DNA of 58,850 bases from Anaerolineaceae bacterium (GCA_012514775.1 JAAYZQ010000288.1:1-58850), one strand, 5' to 3'. Positions 1-9,388 are shown, counted from the first letter of the stretch. Made by a program: numbers and translations. The notes: generated by a model from the letters alone, not told the origin.

Positions 1-117
1 ATGATTGATGGCCCGCCCGTAGGGATTGACGTTTACCCAGGAGAGAAGCACACGGATCAGGATCAGAAACTGATAGGCCTGGAAGACCAGGGAGACAATG
101 CGTACGACTGTGAACAA
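1..117 (-). CDS. yggT: YggT family membrane protein (partial, N-terminal end only)
   Basis: Only the first 39 codons are present; the rest lies off the left edge. The translation has a hydrophobic helix followed by the family hallmark LIRVLLSWVNVNPYG. YggT proteins are small integral membrane proteins; the Gram-positive version (YlmG) lies in the division gene neighbourhood. The start is taken as TTG at 117 because a GGAGG lies four bases upstream and an in-frame stop lies just before it. It follows yggS by 15 bases, so the two are probably cotranscribed. In Bacillus-type clusters sepF sits between these two genes; here it does not. Confidence 0.8.
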   Translation of the reverse strand, partial: MFTVVRIVSLVFQAYQFLILIRVLLSWVNVNPYGRAINH

Positions 118-132
118 GAGACCTCCATTAGC

Positions 133-867
133 TCAAATTCTGCACAGGATCGGTTGATCGGGATCAAAGATGGCCCGGCCTATCCGGACCAGGGTTGCGC
201 CCTCTTCGATCGCCACCTCAAAGTCATCCGTCATGCCCATGGACAGGTGACGCCAGGTGACTTTGGGATGGATGCCTGCCAGCTCGTCCCGCAGGTTTCG
301 AAGCGCGGCAAAGACCGGCCGGACCTCCTCCGGGTCCGAGACGATGGGCGCCATCGTCATCAGCCCCTGGATCTCCAGGCCGGGCAGGGCGATGATTTCG
401 GCCACGGCGTCCAGGAGCTCTCGACGCTGGACGCCGTCCTCCGCCCAGCGTTCCGCGGCCAGGCCGTATTTGCTTTCCTCGCCCGAGGCGTTGACCTGGA
501 GGAGAACGGGCAAGCGCGCCCCTTCCTCGTCGCACAGGCGACTGAGACGAGCTGCCAGCCTGACGCTGTCCACCGAGTGGACGATCTGAAAGAGCGGCAC
601 CACCTGTTTGGCCTTGCGGCTCTGGACGTGGCCGATCATGTGCCAGGTGATGCCGGCAGGGAGGGCGGGTATCTTGGCTTCGGCCTCTTCGACCCGGTTC
701 TCGCCAAAGTGCCGCAGGCCCAGGTCAAAGGCGGCGGCGATGGCCTCCCGTGGTTGGTTCTTGGTCACCGCCACCAGGGTAACCTGTTCGGGGTCGCGGC
801 CGGCGCGCCGCGCCGCGGCGGTGATTCGTTCGCGGACGGATTGCAGGTTGTCGGCGAGGGCAGTCAC
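133..867 (-). CDS. yggS: YggS family pyridoxal phosphate homeostasis protein
   Basis: A 244-residue protein of the usual length for the YggS/PROSC family, which binds PLP in the cytoplasm and buffers vitamin B6 and amino-acid pools. Visible motifs are VAVTKNQP with the PLP lysine near residue 35, HFGENRVEEAE, WHMIGHVQSRK, LLQVNASGEESKYG and the C-terminal LSMGMTDDFEVAIEEGATLVRIG region. The GTG at 867 is chosen because it overlaps the pgeF stop (GTGA) and has a GGAGGAGGAG Shine-Dalgarno in front; the open frame runs further upstream but only inside pgeF. Cotranscribed with pgeF and yggT. Confidence 0.93.
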   Translation of the reverse strand: MTALADNLQSVRERITAAARRAGRDPEQVTLVAVTKNQPREAIAAAFDLGLRHFGENRVEEAEAKIPALPAGITWHMIGHVQSRKAKQVVPLFQIVHSVDSVRLAARLSRLCDEEGARLPVLLQVNASGEESKYGLAAERWAEDGVQRRELLDAVAEIIALPGLEIQGLMTMAPIVSDPEEVRPVFAALRNLRDELAGIHPKVTWRHLSMGMTDDFEVAIEEGATLVRIGRAIFDPDQPILCRI

Positions 868-1826
868 GACTCCTCCTCCAGCATCTCCTGGAAGCTGGGA
901 AAGCCGGGCGGGGCCAGCGAATCGAGGCCGCCCGTCTCCACCCGTGTTGCGGCTTCGGCTGGCTGCTGCGCGCCTGGCGCATCGTGCAGGCCGGCGGGCC
1001 GTAGCTCCAGGACGGCGACGACGGCGAACCTGCCCGTCTGCCCGTTGCTCGCGCGATGGGAATAGAACTCGTCGCTGTGGCAGGAGGTGCACAGGTTTGC
1101 CTGTTCAACGTTGACGACGCCCGCGGAGGCGAGCTGCTGGGCGTTGGCGGCCGGCAGGTCAAAGCGCCAGGCTGTGCCGCTCTCGTCGCCATCCCCTTGC
1201 GGATTCGGTCCGTCCGGGGCCGCGGGCAGGGGATGCATCACGCGCCTCCAATCGGGCAGGGCGTAGCCCATGGCCGCCGCCACCTCATCGCCCACGACAT
1301 AGCAGCAGGGGCCGATGGCCGGACCCAGCCCGGCGACGAGGGCTCGGGGTCGGGTGCCAAAGGCGGCCCGCATGGCTTCCACGGCACGTATGGCAATGCC
1401 CTGCGCCACACCGCGCCAGCCGGCGTGCACCAGTCCCAGGGCGTGGTGCTCAGGATCGTACAGCAGGATGGACTGGCAGTCGGCAAAGCGAAGGAGAAGG
1501 GCCAGCCCCGGTGTAGCCGTCACCAGGCCGTCGGTGTTCGGCAGGATCTGCCCGGCGTCATGCCCGGAGACGGCGGCGACGCGGTTGCTGTGGACCTGCC
1601 AGGGAGTGACCACCTGGCCCGCGGCCAGTCCCATGTGGGCATAGACGCGCCGCAGGTTCTCGACCACGGCGGCCGGGTCGTCGCCCACGCTGCGGCCCAC
1701 ATTCAGGCTTGCCAGGGGGCCGCGGCTGACTCCGCCCAGCCGGGTAAAGATGGCGTGCTCGATCCCTTCGAAGGCGGGATTTTCAAATTGGTAGGTGACC
1801 AGCTCGTGGCTTACTTGACGTCGCAA
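864..1826 (-). CDS. pgeF: Peptidoglycan editing factor PgeF (YfiH/laccase-domain)
   Basis: A multicopper-like domain protein of 320 residues. The family (YfiH/YlmD) removes misincorporated residues from UDP-MurNAc precursors in E. coli and also shows purine nucleoside activity. Diagnostic motifs are FTRLGGVSRGP near the N-terminus, RFADCQ, LVHAGWRG, GPAIGPCCYVVGDEV and C-TSCHSDEFYSHR, which together supply the conserved Cys/His metal site. The start is taken as TTG at 1826 with AGGAGG four bases upstream; the open frame continues upstream but without a better ribosome site. About 45 residues follow the last conserved motif as a Pro/Ala/Glu-rich tail. First gene of the pgeF-yggS-yggT unit. Confidence 0.9.
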   Translation of the reverse strand: MRRQVSHELVTYQFENPAFEGIEHAIFTRLGGVSRGPLASLNVGRSVGDDPAAVVENLRRVYAHMGLAAGQVVTPWQVHSNRVAAVSGHDAGQILPNTDGLVTATPGLALLLRFADCQSILLYDPEHHALGLVHAGWRGVAQGIAIRAVEAMRAAFGTRPRALVAGLGPAIGPCCYVVGDEVAAAMGYALPDWRRVMHPLPAAPDGPNPQGDGDESGTAWRFDLPAANAQQLASAGVVNVEQANLCTSCHSDEFYSHRASNGQTGRFAVVAVLELRPAGLHDAPGAQQPAEAATRVETGGLDSLAPPGFPSFQEMLEEES

Positions 1827-1936
1827 GCTACCTCCTGTAAGCGCACGCGCGAGTTGAAATGGAAGACGATGCACCAGGGCGCCCGGCAACGCGCCCATTC
1901 GACTGCTCGTCTCGGTCGCATGGTTTGCATGGGCCC

Positions 1937-1965
1937 AGTGTAACACAAAAAGGGGCCGGCGGCAA
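1937..1965 (-). promoter_or_regulatory. Putative sigma70-type promoter of pgeF-yggS-yggT
   Basis: On the minus strand TTGCCG (1965-1960) and TACACT (1942-1937) are separated by 17 bases. The leader to the proposed pgeF start would be about 105 bases. The rest of the divergent gap to 2123 shows no clear plus-strand promoter. Confidence 0.45.
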
Positions 1966-2123
1966 GCGGTGGCTAGCGGCGTGGGAGGTGCCCACGGGCC
2001 AGGAACCTTTTGACCTGGAATCACGTCCATGAGTTGGACGCGCGTCTGGCGCGTACCTTGGATTGCCTGTGTACAAAGCAAATGAACGACAGGCAGGATC
2101 GTGGAAGGAGAGAACACTATTCG

Positions 2124-3449
2124 ATGCGTGTGACGAAACTGCTCGCCGTTTTCTTTTTGTTGTCGCTGGCGGCCTGTGGGGCGGTCGCCCCGGAAGCCAC
2201 CAGCACGCCGGTCCCCCTCTCGACTGCCGCTCCCACCGTCGAGGGCCAGCTTCCACCGACCGAGGAGCCGGTGGCCGCGACTGCCACTCCGGTGCCGACT
2301 ACTTCTGCGCCCGCCACCGAAGCGCCCGTGGTGCCGACCGCACCGCCTACCCAGGCGGCCCAGCCCACGCAGGCGGCCGAGCCCACCCAGGAGGCCCAGC
2401 CCACCGTACCGCTGCGCATGATTGCCCTGGAGGTGCCCCAGGACGGTGCTGTGGTGCGCAGCCCGGTGGTGGTGCGGGGGCGGGTTAGCGTGACTCCCTT
2501 CGAGGCCACCCTGCGCGGGCGGGTATACGACGCCGAGGGTCAGGTGGTGGGCGAGGCGCCCATCATGCTGACCACCGAGATGGGCCAACCCGGCACCTTC
2601 GAAGGCGAGATTCCCTTCAACGTTTCAACCACCGGCCCGGGCCGCGTGGAAGTGGCGGAAGAGAGCATGAAGGACGGCAGTGTGGTGGTCAGCGCCGTGG
2701 CGAGCGTAACCCTGGATAGCCAGGGAGCGAGCCTCGGGATCGTGATCCCGGCGGCTGACGAGGCGGTGACCCTGCCCTTGCATATTATGGCCCGGGTGGG
2801 CGAGCCGGGCGAGCTGGTGAGGGCCAGGTTGCGCTGGCAGGATGGCACCGTGCTGGTGGACACCTTCACGGTTCTGCGCGGCGAGGATGGCCGCGGGCTG
2901 CTCATCGGCAGCCTGGACTGGCAGATGGAGAGCCAGCCGCCCCAACCGCCGAGCCAGCCGGCCGTGCTGGAGCTGCGGAACGCGGCGGAGGCGCTGCTCG
3001 CCAGCCAGCCGGTGCGGGTCCTCAGCGCCGACGACCCCGAGGTGATGCAGGTGACGCTCTACTTTGTCCTGGGCGAGCAACTGCAACCCGTACAGCGCAA
3101 CATCCCCCGGACTGCAGCCGTTGGCACCGCTGCCCTGGAAGAGCTGCTTTGGGGGCCTCCACCATTGAACCTGGCCGGTTTCGAGACGGCCATTCCCATG
3201 CCGGAGGATGTGCTCAACTATCACGCCCGGGGGTCTGACTGGGGGCCGCGGGTTACCTTGCGCGAGCTGACCATCGTCGACGGCGTGGCCACTGCCGATT
3301 TCTCCCAGGAACTCCAGGCCTATGGCGGCGGGTCATTGCGGGTAATGCTCATTCGGCAGCAGATCGAGCAGACGCTCCGCCAGTTCTCCACCGTGCAGGA
3401 AGTTCGCATCGCCATCGAGGGCGAGACCGAGGCGGTGTTGGAGCCCTAG
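2124..3449 (+). CDS. GerMN-domain lipoprotein with Gmad2-like domain
   Basis: A 441-residue lipoprotein. The N-terminus has a signal peptide ending in the lipobox LAAC, with Cys18 as the lipidated residue. Residues about 20-100 are a Pro/Thr/Ala linker with repeated QPTQ units. Then follow a Gmad2-like immunoglobulin fold (starting near VPQDGAVVRSPVVVRG), a second beta-rich region, and a C-terminal GerMN domain (VTLYFVLGEQ...LLWGPP...TADFSQEL). GerMN domains occur in spore germination proteins but are also widespread in non-sporulating bacteria as extracytoplasmic binding domains, so sporulation should not be inferred. The ATG at 2124 has an AAGGAGAG site; the frame is open further upstream but the signal peptide starts here. 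Ligand unknown. Confidence 0.85.
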   Translation: MRVTKLLAVFFLLSLAACGAVAPEATSTPVPLSTAAPTVEGQLPPTEEPVAATATPVPTTSAPATEAPVVPTAPPTQAAQPTQAAEPTQEAQPTVPLRMIALEVPQDGAVVRSPVVVRGRVSVTPFEATLRGRVYDAEGQVVGEAPIMLTTEMGQPGTFEGEIPFNVSTTGPGRVEVAEESMKDGSVVVSAVASVTLDSQGASLGIVIPAADEAVTLPLHIMARVGEPGELVRARLRWQDGTVLVDTFTVLRGEDGRGLLIGSLDWQMESQPPQPPSQPAVLELRNAAEALLASQPVRVLSADDPEVMQVTLYFVLGEQLQPVQRNIPRTAAVGTAALEELLWGPPPLNLAGFETAIPMPEDVLNYHARGSDWGPRVTLRELTIVDGVATADFSQELQAYGGGSLRVMLIRQQIEQTLRQFSTVQEVRIAIEGETEAVLEP

Positions 3450-3475
3450 CCTTCGGCAAGGGGTTCCAGGGGATG

Positions 3476-4147
3476 CTACTCGGCTTCGGTCGAGGAGGGG
3501 CCATAGACCAGCCGGCTGAGGAGCCCGGTCCACTCGTAGGGCACACCGAGCTCCTCCAGCCCGATCCAGACGATTCCCACCGTCTCTCGCATGGTCAGCC
3601 AGGCACGGGTACGCCAGGGAATGGTGCTCAGGTCGGTGTTCGTCGGGCTGGGATAGACGGTCAGCCCCTGGCCTTCGAACAGGATGCGGGCCCGTTCCAG
3701 GTGCAGCGGATGGCTGACCAGGACGGCGGTGCTCCAGCCGTGGGCCAGCATCAGGTCGCGGGCGCTGGCCGCATCTTCGCGCGTGGTCATTGATCCATCG
3801 GCCAGGAAGACTCTGTCGGGGGGCACGCCCAGCGACACGGCAAGGTCGCGGCCGACGGCTGCCGCCGAGAGGCGATCGCCGCGGAAGCCGCCCGTAGTGA
3901 CAATGTAGGGTGCCACGCCGTTCTGGTAAAGTTGAGCGGCGTGCAGGGTGCGCACGTATAGATCCGGGCCCGGCTGCCCGTCGGGTTCGACCTGGGCGCC
4001 GAGGATGACGATGGCATCGGCCGGCTGGGACCGGTCTTTGAGCCCCGTGTAGTTGACGCGCCAGGCAATATACAACAACATAGTCGCGCCCGCCACGAGT
4101 AGCAGCATCGCCACCGTCAGCAGGGCGCGAAAGATCCGCCGCAACAT
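3476..4147 (-). CDS. YdcF/SanA family membrane-anchored protein (DUF218)
   Basis: A 223-residue protein with one N-terminal transmembrane helix (about residues 8-28) and a DUF218 domain: ADAIVILGAQV, VTTGGFRGDRLSAA, TREDAASARDLM and VSHPLHLERAR match the family pattern of a Rossmann-like fold with conserved Asp, Glu and His. SanA/YdcF/ElyC relatives act at the inner membrane in envelope maintenance in proteobacteria; the exact reaction is unsettled. The ATG at 4147 lies six bases after a TATAAT box, so the transcript is probably leaderless. The gene follows nrdJ but likely has its own promoter. Confidence 0.85.
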   Translation of the reverse strand: MLRRIFRALLTVAMLLLVAGATMLLYIAWRVNYTGLKDRSQPADAIVILGAQVEPDGQPGPDLYVRTLHAAQLYQNGVAPYIVTTGGFRGDRLSAAAVGRDLAVSLGVPPDRVFLADGSMTTREDAASARDLMLAHGWSTAVLVSHPLHLERARILFEGQGLTVYPSPTNTDLSTIPWRTRAWLTMRETVGIVWIGLEELGVPYEWTGLLSRLVYGPSSTEAE

Positions 4148-4153
4148 AACCGG

Positions 4154-4181
4154 ATTATACCATGAAGCCTGGTGACCTCAA
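4154..4181 (-). promoter_or_regulatory. Promoter of the ydcF-like gene, predicted leaderless start
   Basis: An extended -10, TGGTATAAT, ends at 4154, with a weaker TTGAGG -35 (4181-4176) 16 bases upstream. Transcription from this -10 would begin at or within a base of the ATG at 4147, leaving no room for a Shine-Dalgarno. Confidence 0.6.
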
Positions 4182-4194
4182 AGCTGAGGCCACG

Positions 4195-6642
4195 TCAGCA
4201 TTCGCTATAGCCGCAATTGATGCACTTGCGGCAGCCCTCCATGGCCACCAGTGCCGCCTGGCCGCAGTCGGGGCATAGATCGGCCCTGGGCTGGGGCAGA
4301 GAGATGGGCAGGGGCAGTTGCTCCGGTGGCTGTTCGGCGTCGACGATGGCCATGTGGCGGGCCAACACCTGGGCCACGGCATCGGGCAGCGAGCGCACAC
4401 GGTTGGGCCCAAAGCCCAGCGGCCGTCCCCCGCCGATGCCCGCCAGTTGGTCGATGACCTCCGAGAGCCGCTCGCGGGCTGTAAGTGGCGAGGGCATGCG
4501 CAGAGCCAGGCTGATTAACCGGCCGATGGCCTCCGCCACGGCCGCCGTGTCAGAGCCGGCCTTGCCCACGTTGGCAAAGATCTCGAAGGGCTCCCTGTGG
4601 CCGTTCTCGTTGACGGTGATAAAGGCGGTACCCAGGGGCGTCGGCGTGCGATAGGTGGTCCCATGGAGGACCACGGGCCGGGGCTTCAGGGGCACGACGT
4701 CGACGCCGTTGCCTTCTGTCTCCCGCGCTTTCCGCGTCTTTTGCGTCTCCAGGACCACCCTTTCCCGCGAGCCTGTGACGTACACCGTCAACCCCTTGCA
4801 GCCCAGGCGCCAGGCGAGGTGATAGGCCCGGGCGACGTCTTCGGGGGTCGCATCCTCGGCAAAGTTGACCGTCTTGCTGATCGAGTTGTCGACAAAGGCC
4901 TGGATGGCGGCCTGCATGCGCACGTGCTCCTCGGCCGTGATGTCGCCGGCGACGACAAAGACGCGCCGGATCTCCTTGGGTACCTCCGGGACGTCCTGGC
5001 AACTGCCGGTGATGGACACGCGCCGGCTGATCTCTGCCTGTGTTTCGGCGTCCAGGCCGGCCCTGTGCAGCGCGGCGGTAAAGAGTGGGCTGGTGTAGGT
5101 CAGCTCAACGTCGTCATCGCCGTCCTTGAAGTGGCGGACGTAGGCGAGGGCAAAGGCTGGCTCGCAGCCGTAGGCTTCGCAGCCGGACACGGTGCTGATG
5201 GTCCCGGTCGGTGCCACCGTCGTCTGGGCGGCGTTGCGAATGCCATGGACTTGGATACCCTGGACGACCGCGTTCCAATCCAGGGGCGGCCGCCCAAAGT
5301 CGCGGGTGTAGGGGGTCAGGGGACGGGGTGGCAGCCACTGGAGGTTATCGGAGTCATAGATGCTGCCCTGGATGCTGGGAAACGGTCCCCGGTCGCGGGC
5401 CAGTGCGATGCTCGTTTGCATGGCGTGGTAGCGGACGAACTCGACCACCTGGGCGGCAAATTCCTCGCCCTCCGGGCTTCCGTAGCGAACGCCTGCATGG
5501 AACATGAGGTCGCCCAGGCCCATGACGCCCAGCCCTATGCGACGGGCGCGGAGGGCTGCCTCCTCGATCTCGGGCACCGCAGGGACGTACTTGTTGGCGT
5601 CCACCACGTTGTCGAGAAAGACGGTAGCGGTCTCCACGCTTTCTTGCAAGCGGGCCCAGTCCACGCCGCCGTCCGGGGTCGCATGCTGTGCCAGGTTGAC
5701 CGAGCCCAGGCAGCAGTTTTCGTATCCGCCCAGAAACTGCTCGCCGCAGGGGTTGGTGGCCTCCAGTTCGTAGAGATGCGGCACCGGGTTGCTGCGGTTG
5801 GCGGCGTCCAGAAAGAGCACGCCCGGCTCGCCGTTGCGGTGTGCGTGTTTCACGATCTCGTCAAACACCTCGCGGGCCTGCACTCGCCTCCAAACCTCGC
5901 CGTCCTGGGGGTTGACGAGGTCAAAATCCTCGTCGGCCTCCACCGCGCGCATGAACTCGTCGCTGATGCTCACCGAGATGTTAAAGTTTGCGATCTGGCC
6001 TTCTTCGCTCTTGCAGCGAATGAACTCGAGGATGTCGGGGTGGTCGACGCGCAGCACGCCCATGTTGGCTCCGCGGCGGCTGCCGCCCTGCGCAATCTCG
6101 CCAAAGGCTTTGTCATAAACTCGCAAGAAGCCCACGGGCCCGGTCGCGATTCCCTTGCTGGTTCGAACGCGGGCGCCTTTGGGTCGCAGTCGGGAGAATG
6201 AAAAGCCGTTCCCGCCCCCTGTCTGCTGGATCAGGGCCGCGACCCGCAGCGTTGAAAAGATCCCTGCCGGGTCCCGGCCCATGTCGTCCTCGATGGGCAG
6301 GACAAAACAAGCGGCGAGCTGGCCAAGAGGCGTGCCGGCACCGGTGAATGTGGGTGAGTTGGGCATGAAGCGGAAGGAGGTTAGCAGATTGTAAAAGGCG
6401 ACGGCGGTAGCCCGTGCCTGCTCCTCGCCGGCATAGTCGGCATCGGGAGCGGCGACGACACTGGCCACACGCCAGAACATTTGCGCCGGGGTCTCGGCCG
6501 GCTCGCCATCGGGTCCTCGGAGCAGGTAGCGCTTGCGCAGTACCGTGAGGGCATTGTCGTTGAGGGCAATTTCGCGGTCCAGTGACGGTGGCATTGAATC
6601 CACGATCCCTTGCGTTGCGACGTCCATCAGCTCAGGCATCAT
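4195..6642 (-). CDS. nrdJ: Adenosylcobalamin-dependent (class II) ribonucleotide reductase
   Basis: Reduces ribonucleotides to deoxyribonucleotides using B12, so it does not depend on oxygen. About 815 residues. Landmarks are the finger-loop N-C-E catalytic motif NPCGEQ (about residue 297), the adjacent [29 protein letters not shown], a TSCPD domain near residues 640-740 ([20 protein letters not shown]), and a C-terminal zinc ribbon with CPDCG and [12 protein letters not shown]. No ATP-cone is seen at the N-terminus. The ATG at 6642 (with AGGAG upstream) is preferred over a TTG at 6666 that overlaps the previous stop; the choice is uncertain. It lies in an nrdR-(cinA-like)-nrdJ run and is presumably repressed through the NrdR boxes at 7846-7892. 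Confidence 0.95.
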   Translation of the reverse strand: MMPELMDVATQGIVDSMPPSLDREIALNDNALTVLRKRYLLRGPDGEPAETPAQMFWRVASVVAAPDADYAGEEQARATAVAFYNLLTSFRFMPNSPTFTGAGTPLGQLAACFVLPIEDDMGRDPAGIFSTLRVAALIQQTGGGNGFSFSRLRPKGARVRTSKGIATGPVGFLRVYDKAFGEIAQGGSRRGANMGVLRVDHPDILEFIRCKSEEGQIANFNISVSISDEFMRAVEADEDFDLVNPQDGEVWRRVQAREVFDEIVKHAHRNGEPGVLFLDAANRSNPVPHLYELEATNPCGEQFLGGYENCCLGSVNLAQHATPDGGVDWARLQESVETATVFLDNVVDANKYVPAVPEIEEAALRARRIGLGVMGLGDLMFHAGVRYGSPEGEEFAAQVVEFVRYHAMQTSIALARDRGPFPSIQGSIYDSDNLQWLPPRPLTPYTRDFGRPPLDWNAVVQGIQVHGIRNAAQTTVAPTGTISTVSGCEAYGCEPAFALAYVRHFKDGDDDVELTYTSPLFTAALHRAGLDAETQAEISRRVSITGSCQDVPEVPKEIRRVFVVAGDITAEEHVRMQAAIQAFVDNSISKTVNFAEDATPEDVARAYHLAWRLGCKGLTVYVTGSRERVVLETQKTRKARETEGNGVDVVPLKPRPVVLHGTTYRTPTPLGTAFITVNENGHREPFEIFANVGKAGSDTAAVAEAIGRLISLALRMPSPLTARERLSEVIDQLAGIGGGRPLGFGPNRVRSLPDAVAQVLARHMAIVDAEQPPEQLPLPISLPQPRADLCPDCGQAALVAMEGCRKCINCGYSEC

Positions 6643-6662
6643 TCGTTCCCGTTCTCTCCTGA

Positions 6663-7187
6663 TCAACTCGAGCCCGATCCTCTCGAGGTGCCTCTTCCGC
6701 GCTCCTGGCCGCGCAAGGCCTCGTGCAGCAGCGCGAGGGCTTGCCCGGCCACCCAGTCGGCCATGACATCGCTAGATCCTTCGTACTGCAGCGTGCGTTC
6801 GGCCAGGTTTTGACCGTCGTCCAGGGCAATGTAGGCCGTCTCGCGCAAGGCTGCCGCCTTGGAGGGGGAGGGCAGCATGCAGACGGCCAGGCAGAGATCG
6901 ACCTCCAGAAATGAGCGCCCCTGGCGAGCCGCCGCCCGCGTAGCCTTGGCAGAAAACTCGCCGGAGCTTTTGAATTGGGCTGCAGGCAGCTCCAGGGCGT
7001 CGATGACTTCTTCGATAGTGTCGACGCTCAGGCTGTCGCTGAGCACGGCCGGTCCCTCCTCCGCGTCAAAAAGCCTGCGACTCACGGCACCTTCGGTGCC
7101 GCACTCCACGGTACCCAGGACCAACTCCCGCGCGGACAAGATGCGGGCCACCGCGTCGGCGATCCTGGCCTGTCCCTCATCTGTCAT
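6663..7187 (-). CDS. CinA C-terminal-domain-like protein
   Basis: A 174-residue protein whose layout resembles the stand-alone CinA C-terminal (PncC, NMN deamidase) domain: an N-terminal helix, a strand and loop ([19 protein letters not shown]), and a later AYIALDDGQ strand. In the family the loop is ESCTGG with a catalytic Ser; here the nearest match reads ECGTEG, so the Ser is not where expected and the C-terminal substrate motifs are weak. It may be an inactive or repurposed relative. Start ATG at 7187 has AAGGAACGAG upstream. It sits between nrdR and nrdJ, which suggests a nucleotide-linked role, but this is inference. Confidence 0.55.
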   Translation of the reverse strand: MTDEGQARIADAVARILSARELVLGTVECGTEGAVSRRLFDAEEGPAVLSDSLSVDTIEEVIDALELPAAQFKSSGEFSAKATRAAARQGRSFLEVDLCLAVCMLPSPSKAAALRETAYIALDDGQNLAERTLQYEGSSDVMADWVAGQALALLHEALRGQERGRGTSRGSGSS

Positions 7188-7265
7188 GGTCTCGTTCCTT
7201 TCAGAATAGGATCTGCCAGGACGGGAAGAGCGACGGCGATCTTGCCCAGCCTTTTTGGCCCGGCC

Positions 7266-7757
7266 CTAGATATCCAGCCTCATCTGCGCCTTGAGCATCG
7301 CTTCGCGCTGGCGGCGCTCCATCAAGCTCTCGATCTCGTCGGCCAGGTCCTCGACGTCGGCAAAGCGGCGGTAGATGGTAGCGAAACGAATGTAGGCCAC
7401 CTCGTCGAGCTTGCGAAGGTTATGCATCACCATCTCGCCGATCTCGCGGCTGGTGACCTCGCGGCTGCCGCGGTGGTACAGCTCGCTCTCGATGCCGCTC
7501 ACCAACTCTTCGATGGCCTCTGTCTCGATGGGCCGCTTGGCGCAGGCGATCTGGATGCCGCGCAAGATCTTGTCCCGGTCGAACGATTCCCGGCGTCCAT
7601 CCTGCTTGATGACCATGAGGCGCAGGGGGGCCACCCGTTCGTAAGTTGTGAATCGTCGCCCACAGTCCTCGCACTCCCGCCGGCGGCGAATGCCGCCTTC
7701 GGCACTGCGAGTGTCGATCACTTTCGAATTGAGCGACGCACAAAAAGGGCACTGCAT
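7266..7757 (-). CDS. nrdR: Transcriptional repressor NrdR
   Basis: A 163-residue repressor of ribonucleotide reductase genes that senses ATP/dATP. The N-terminal zinc ribbon is complete: MQCPFC, then CEDCGRRFTTYER with the usual IDTR...IRRRREC spacing. The ATP-cone spans about residues 49-139 (VIKQDGRRESFDRDKILRGI ... RFATIYRRFADV). The start has GGAGTGAAGT in front. It is the first gene of nrdR-(cinA-like)-nrdJ, and its promoter carries two NrdR boxes, so it should control itself and nrdJ. Confidence 0.97.
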   Translation of the reverse strand: MQCPFCASLNSKVIDTRSAEGGIRRRRECEDCGRRFTTYERVAPLRLMVIKQDGRRESFDRDKILRGIQIACAKRPIETEAIEELVSGIESELYHRGSREVTSREIGEMVMHNLRKLDEVAYIRFATIYRRFADVEDLADEIESLMERRQREAMLKAQMRLDI

Positions 7758-7845
7758 ACTTCACTCCATTGCTCTCCAAAAACGCGCCCGCGGCGGCCGA
7801 GAGGGCTGGAACTTGAGGGGAACCTTTTCACTCAAGGCCCCGCTT

Positions 7846-7892
7846 CTACAACATCTCGTGCAACCATTCACCTGATCCACAAGATGTCGTAG
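7846..7892 (-). promoter_or_regulatory. Tandem NrdR boxes upstream of nrdR
   Basis: Two 16-bp elements, 7846-7861 (CTACAACATCTCGTGC on the plus strand) and 7877-7892 (CTACGACATCTTGTGG on the minus strand), agree with each other at 13 of 16 positions and with the core of the published NrdR box (ACnACATCTnGTG-like). Their centres are exactly 31 bp apart, the three-helical-turn spacing known for paired NrdR boxes. They lie just downstream of the predicted transcription start, a position suited to repression. Confidence 0.75.
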
Positions 7893-7902
7893 ACATGGCC
7901 CT

Positions 7903-7931
7903 ACTATACCACAAAGATGGACGAATTGCAA
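7903..7931 (-). promoter_or_regulatory. Sigma70-type promoter of nrdR-nrdJ
   Basis: TTGCAA (7926-7931) and TATAGT (minus strand, 7908-7903) are 17 bases apart. The predicted start is near 7896, giving a leader of about 140 bases that contains both NrdR boxes. Confidence 0.7.
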
Positions 7932-7996
7932 GCCGGCGGACGGCCCGAAAGCTCCAGGGAATAAAGATTTAATCTTGGCGCGGCGGACAAAGGCGT

Positions 7997-8022
7997 CGCC
8001 CCCTTTCCGAAGAAAGGGGGCG
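7997..8022 (-). terminator. Possible transcription end hairpin after ftsZ
   Basis: A 10-bp perfect stem CGCCCCCTTT/AAAGGGGGCG with a 6-base loop, 160 bases past the ftsZ stop. There is no U-run after it, so termination is uncertain. The remaining gap between nrdR and ftsZ (8023-8182) contains only short GC-rich inverted repeats and no gene I can support. Confidence 0.35.
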
Positions 8023-8182
8023 AGTGGGGATGCGATAGCCCATCCGGGCTGGAATTGGCATCCGAAACCGGGCCGGCGAATACGCACGCCGGCAGCCGGC
8101 CGTGGAGCAGGCAAGGCTACTCCCCTCGAATCGTTCCTCTATTCGCGAGCTCCTGTATGCGATTGGCGGGCCCGGCCGCGAG

Positions 8183-9301
8183 CTACTCGTTGCCCTTGGA
8201 GTGCTTGCGCAAGAAGGCCGGGATGTCCAGGTTGTCGCTGTCCAGCACGCGCACCGGAAAGTCGGGCACAGGCACTGCACGCCCCACCCGTGGCTCGGCC
8301 ACCCTGGCCGACGAGGCGGCGCGCGCCGGCATGACGCGCTGCTGCGCCGTGGCGTCAAAGCCGGTGGCAATGACCGTGATGCGGATGGCGTCGGCCAGCT
8401 CCTCGTCGATGACCGCCCCAAAGATGATGTTGGCCTCCGGGTGCGCCGTCTTGCGAATGATCTCGGCCGCCTCGTTCACGTCGAACAGCGTCAGATCCGA
8501 GCTGCCGGTGACGTTAAAGAGTATGCCCCGCGCGCCGTCAATGGTCACGTCCAGCAGGGCACTGGCGATGGCCTTTTCCGCCGCTTCACTGGCGCGATTC
8601 TCGCCCTCGCCCATGCCGATGGCCATGAGTGCCGCCCCGCCCTCGGCCATGATCGACCGCACGTCGGCAAAGTCGAGATTGATGAGGCCCGGCACGGTGA
8701 TGAGCTCCGAGATGCCCTGGATGCCCTGGCGCAGCACGTCGTCAGCGACGCGAAATGCCTGCTGGATGCTGGCCTTGCGGTCCACGATTTGCAGCAAGCG
8801 GTCGTTGGGAATGGCGATGAGGGTGTCGACGTGCTCCTTGAGCTTCTCGATCCCTTCCTCGGAGACTATGCGGCGCTTGTGCCCCTCGAAGGCAAAGGGC
8901 TTGGTGACGACGCCGATGGTCAGGGCGCCGGTCTCGCGGGCGATCCGGGCAATGACCGGGGCCGCTCCTGTCCCCGTGCCGCCACCCATGCCGGCGGTGA
9001 TAAAGACCATATCGGAGCCGTTGATGACCTCGTACAGCTCGTCGCTCGATTCTTCGGCTGCCTTGTTGCCCATGTGCGGCTCGCCGCCCGAGCCAAGGCC
9101 CTTGGTCAGCTTGTCGCGGATGCGCACGCGATTGGCAGCCTGCGAGAGCATCAGTGCCTGGGCGTCGGTGTTGACGGCAATGAACTCTACGCCCTGCAGG
9201 CCCTCCTCGATCATGCGATTGACGGCGTTGCTGCCGCCGCCGCCCACTCCAAGCACCTTGATGCGGGCAAAGTTCTCGACCTCTGGTAGTCTGTGCTGCA
9301 T
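8183..9301 (-). CDS. ftsZ: Cell division protein FtsZ
   Basis: Tubulin-like GTPase that forms the Z-ring; 372 residues. The N-terminal GTPase domain shows [15 protein letters not shown], the tubulin signature [13 protein letters not shown] and the synergy-loop region [11 protein letters not shown]. After a short linker of about 35 residues the protein ends in a conserved tail, [10 protein letters not shown], the docking peptide for FtsA and other partners. The ATG at 9301 follows GGGAGGGAGAAAC. Last gene of the dcw cluster, 87 bases after ftsA. Confidence 0.98.
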   Translation of the reverse strand: MQHRLPEVENFARIKVLGVGGGGSNAVNRMIEEGLQGVEFIAVNTDAQALMLSQAANRVRIRDKLTKGLGSGGEPHMGNKAAEESSDELYEVINGSDMVFITAGMGGGTGTGAAPVIARIARETGALTIGVVTKPFAFEGHKRRIVSEEGIEKLKEHVDTLIAIPNDRLLQIVDRKASIQQAFRVADDVLRQGIQGISELITVPGLINLDFADVRSIMAEGGAALMAIGMGEGENRASEAAEKAIASALLDVTIDGARGILFNVTGSSDLTLFDVNEAAEIIRKTAHPEANIIFGAVIDEELADAIRITVIATGFDATAQQRVMPARAASSARVAEPRVGRAVPVPDFPVRVLDSDNLDIPAFLRKHSKGNE

Positions 9302-9388
9302 GTTTCTCCCTCCCTCTCTCGTCTTGCCGCAGTTCGGGTGGAGAGCCGCTGCGGCCTTGAATCCTGATAGAGTTGCCCGTGCTGCAAA

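Noticed and set aside
2124..3449. Sporulation inferred from the GerMN domain
   Set aside because: GerMN/Gmad2 domains are common in lipoproteins of non-sporulating bacteria, and no other sporulation gene is present in the window.
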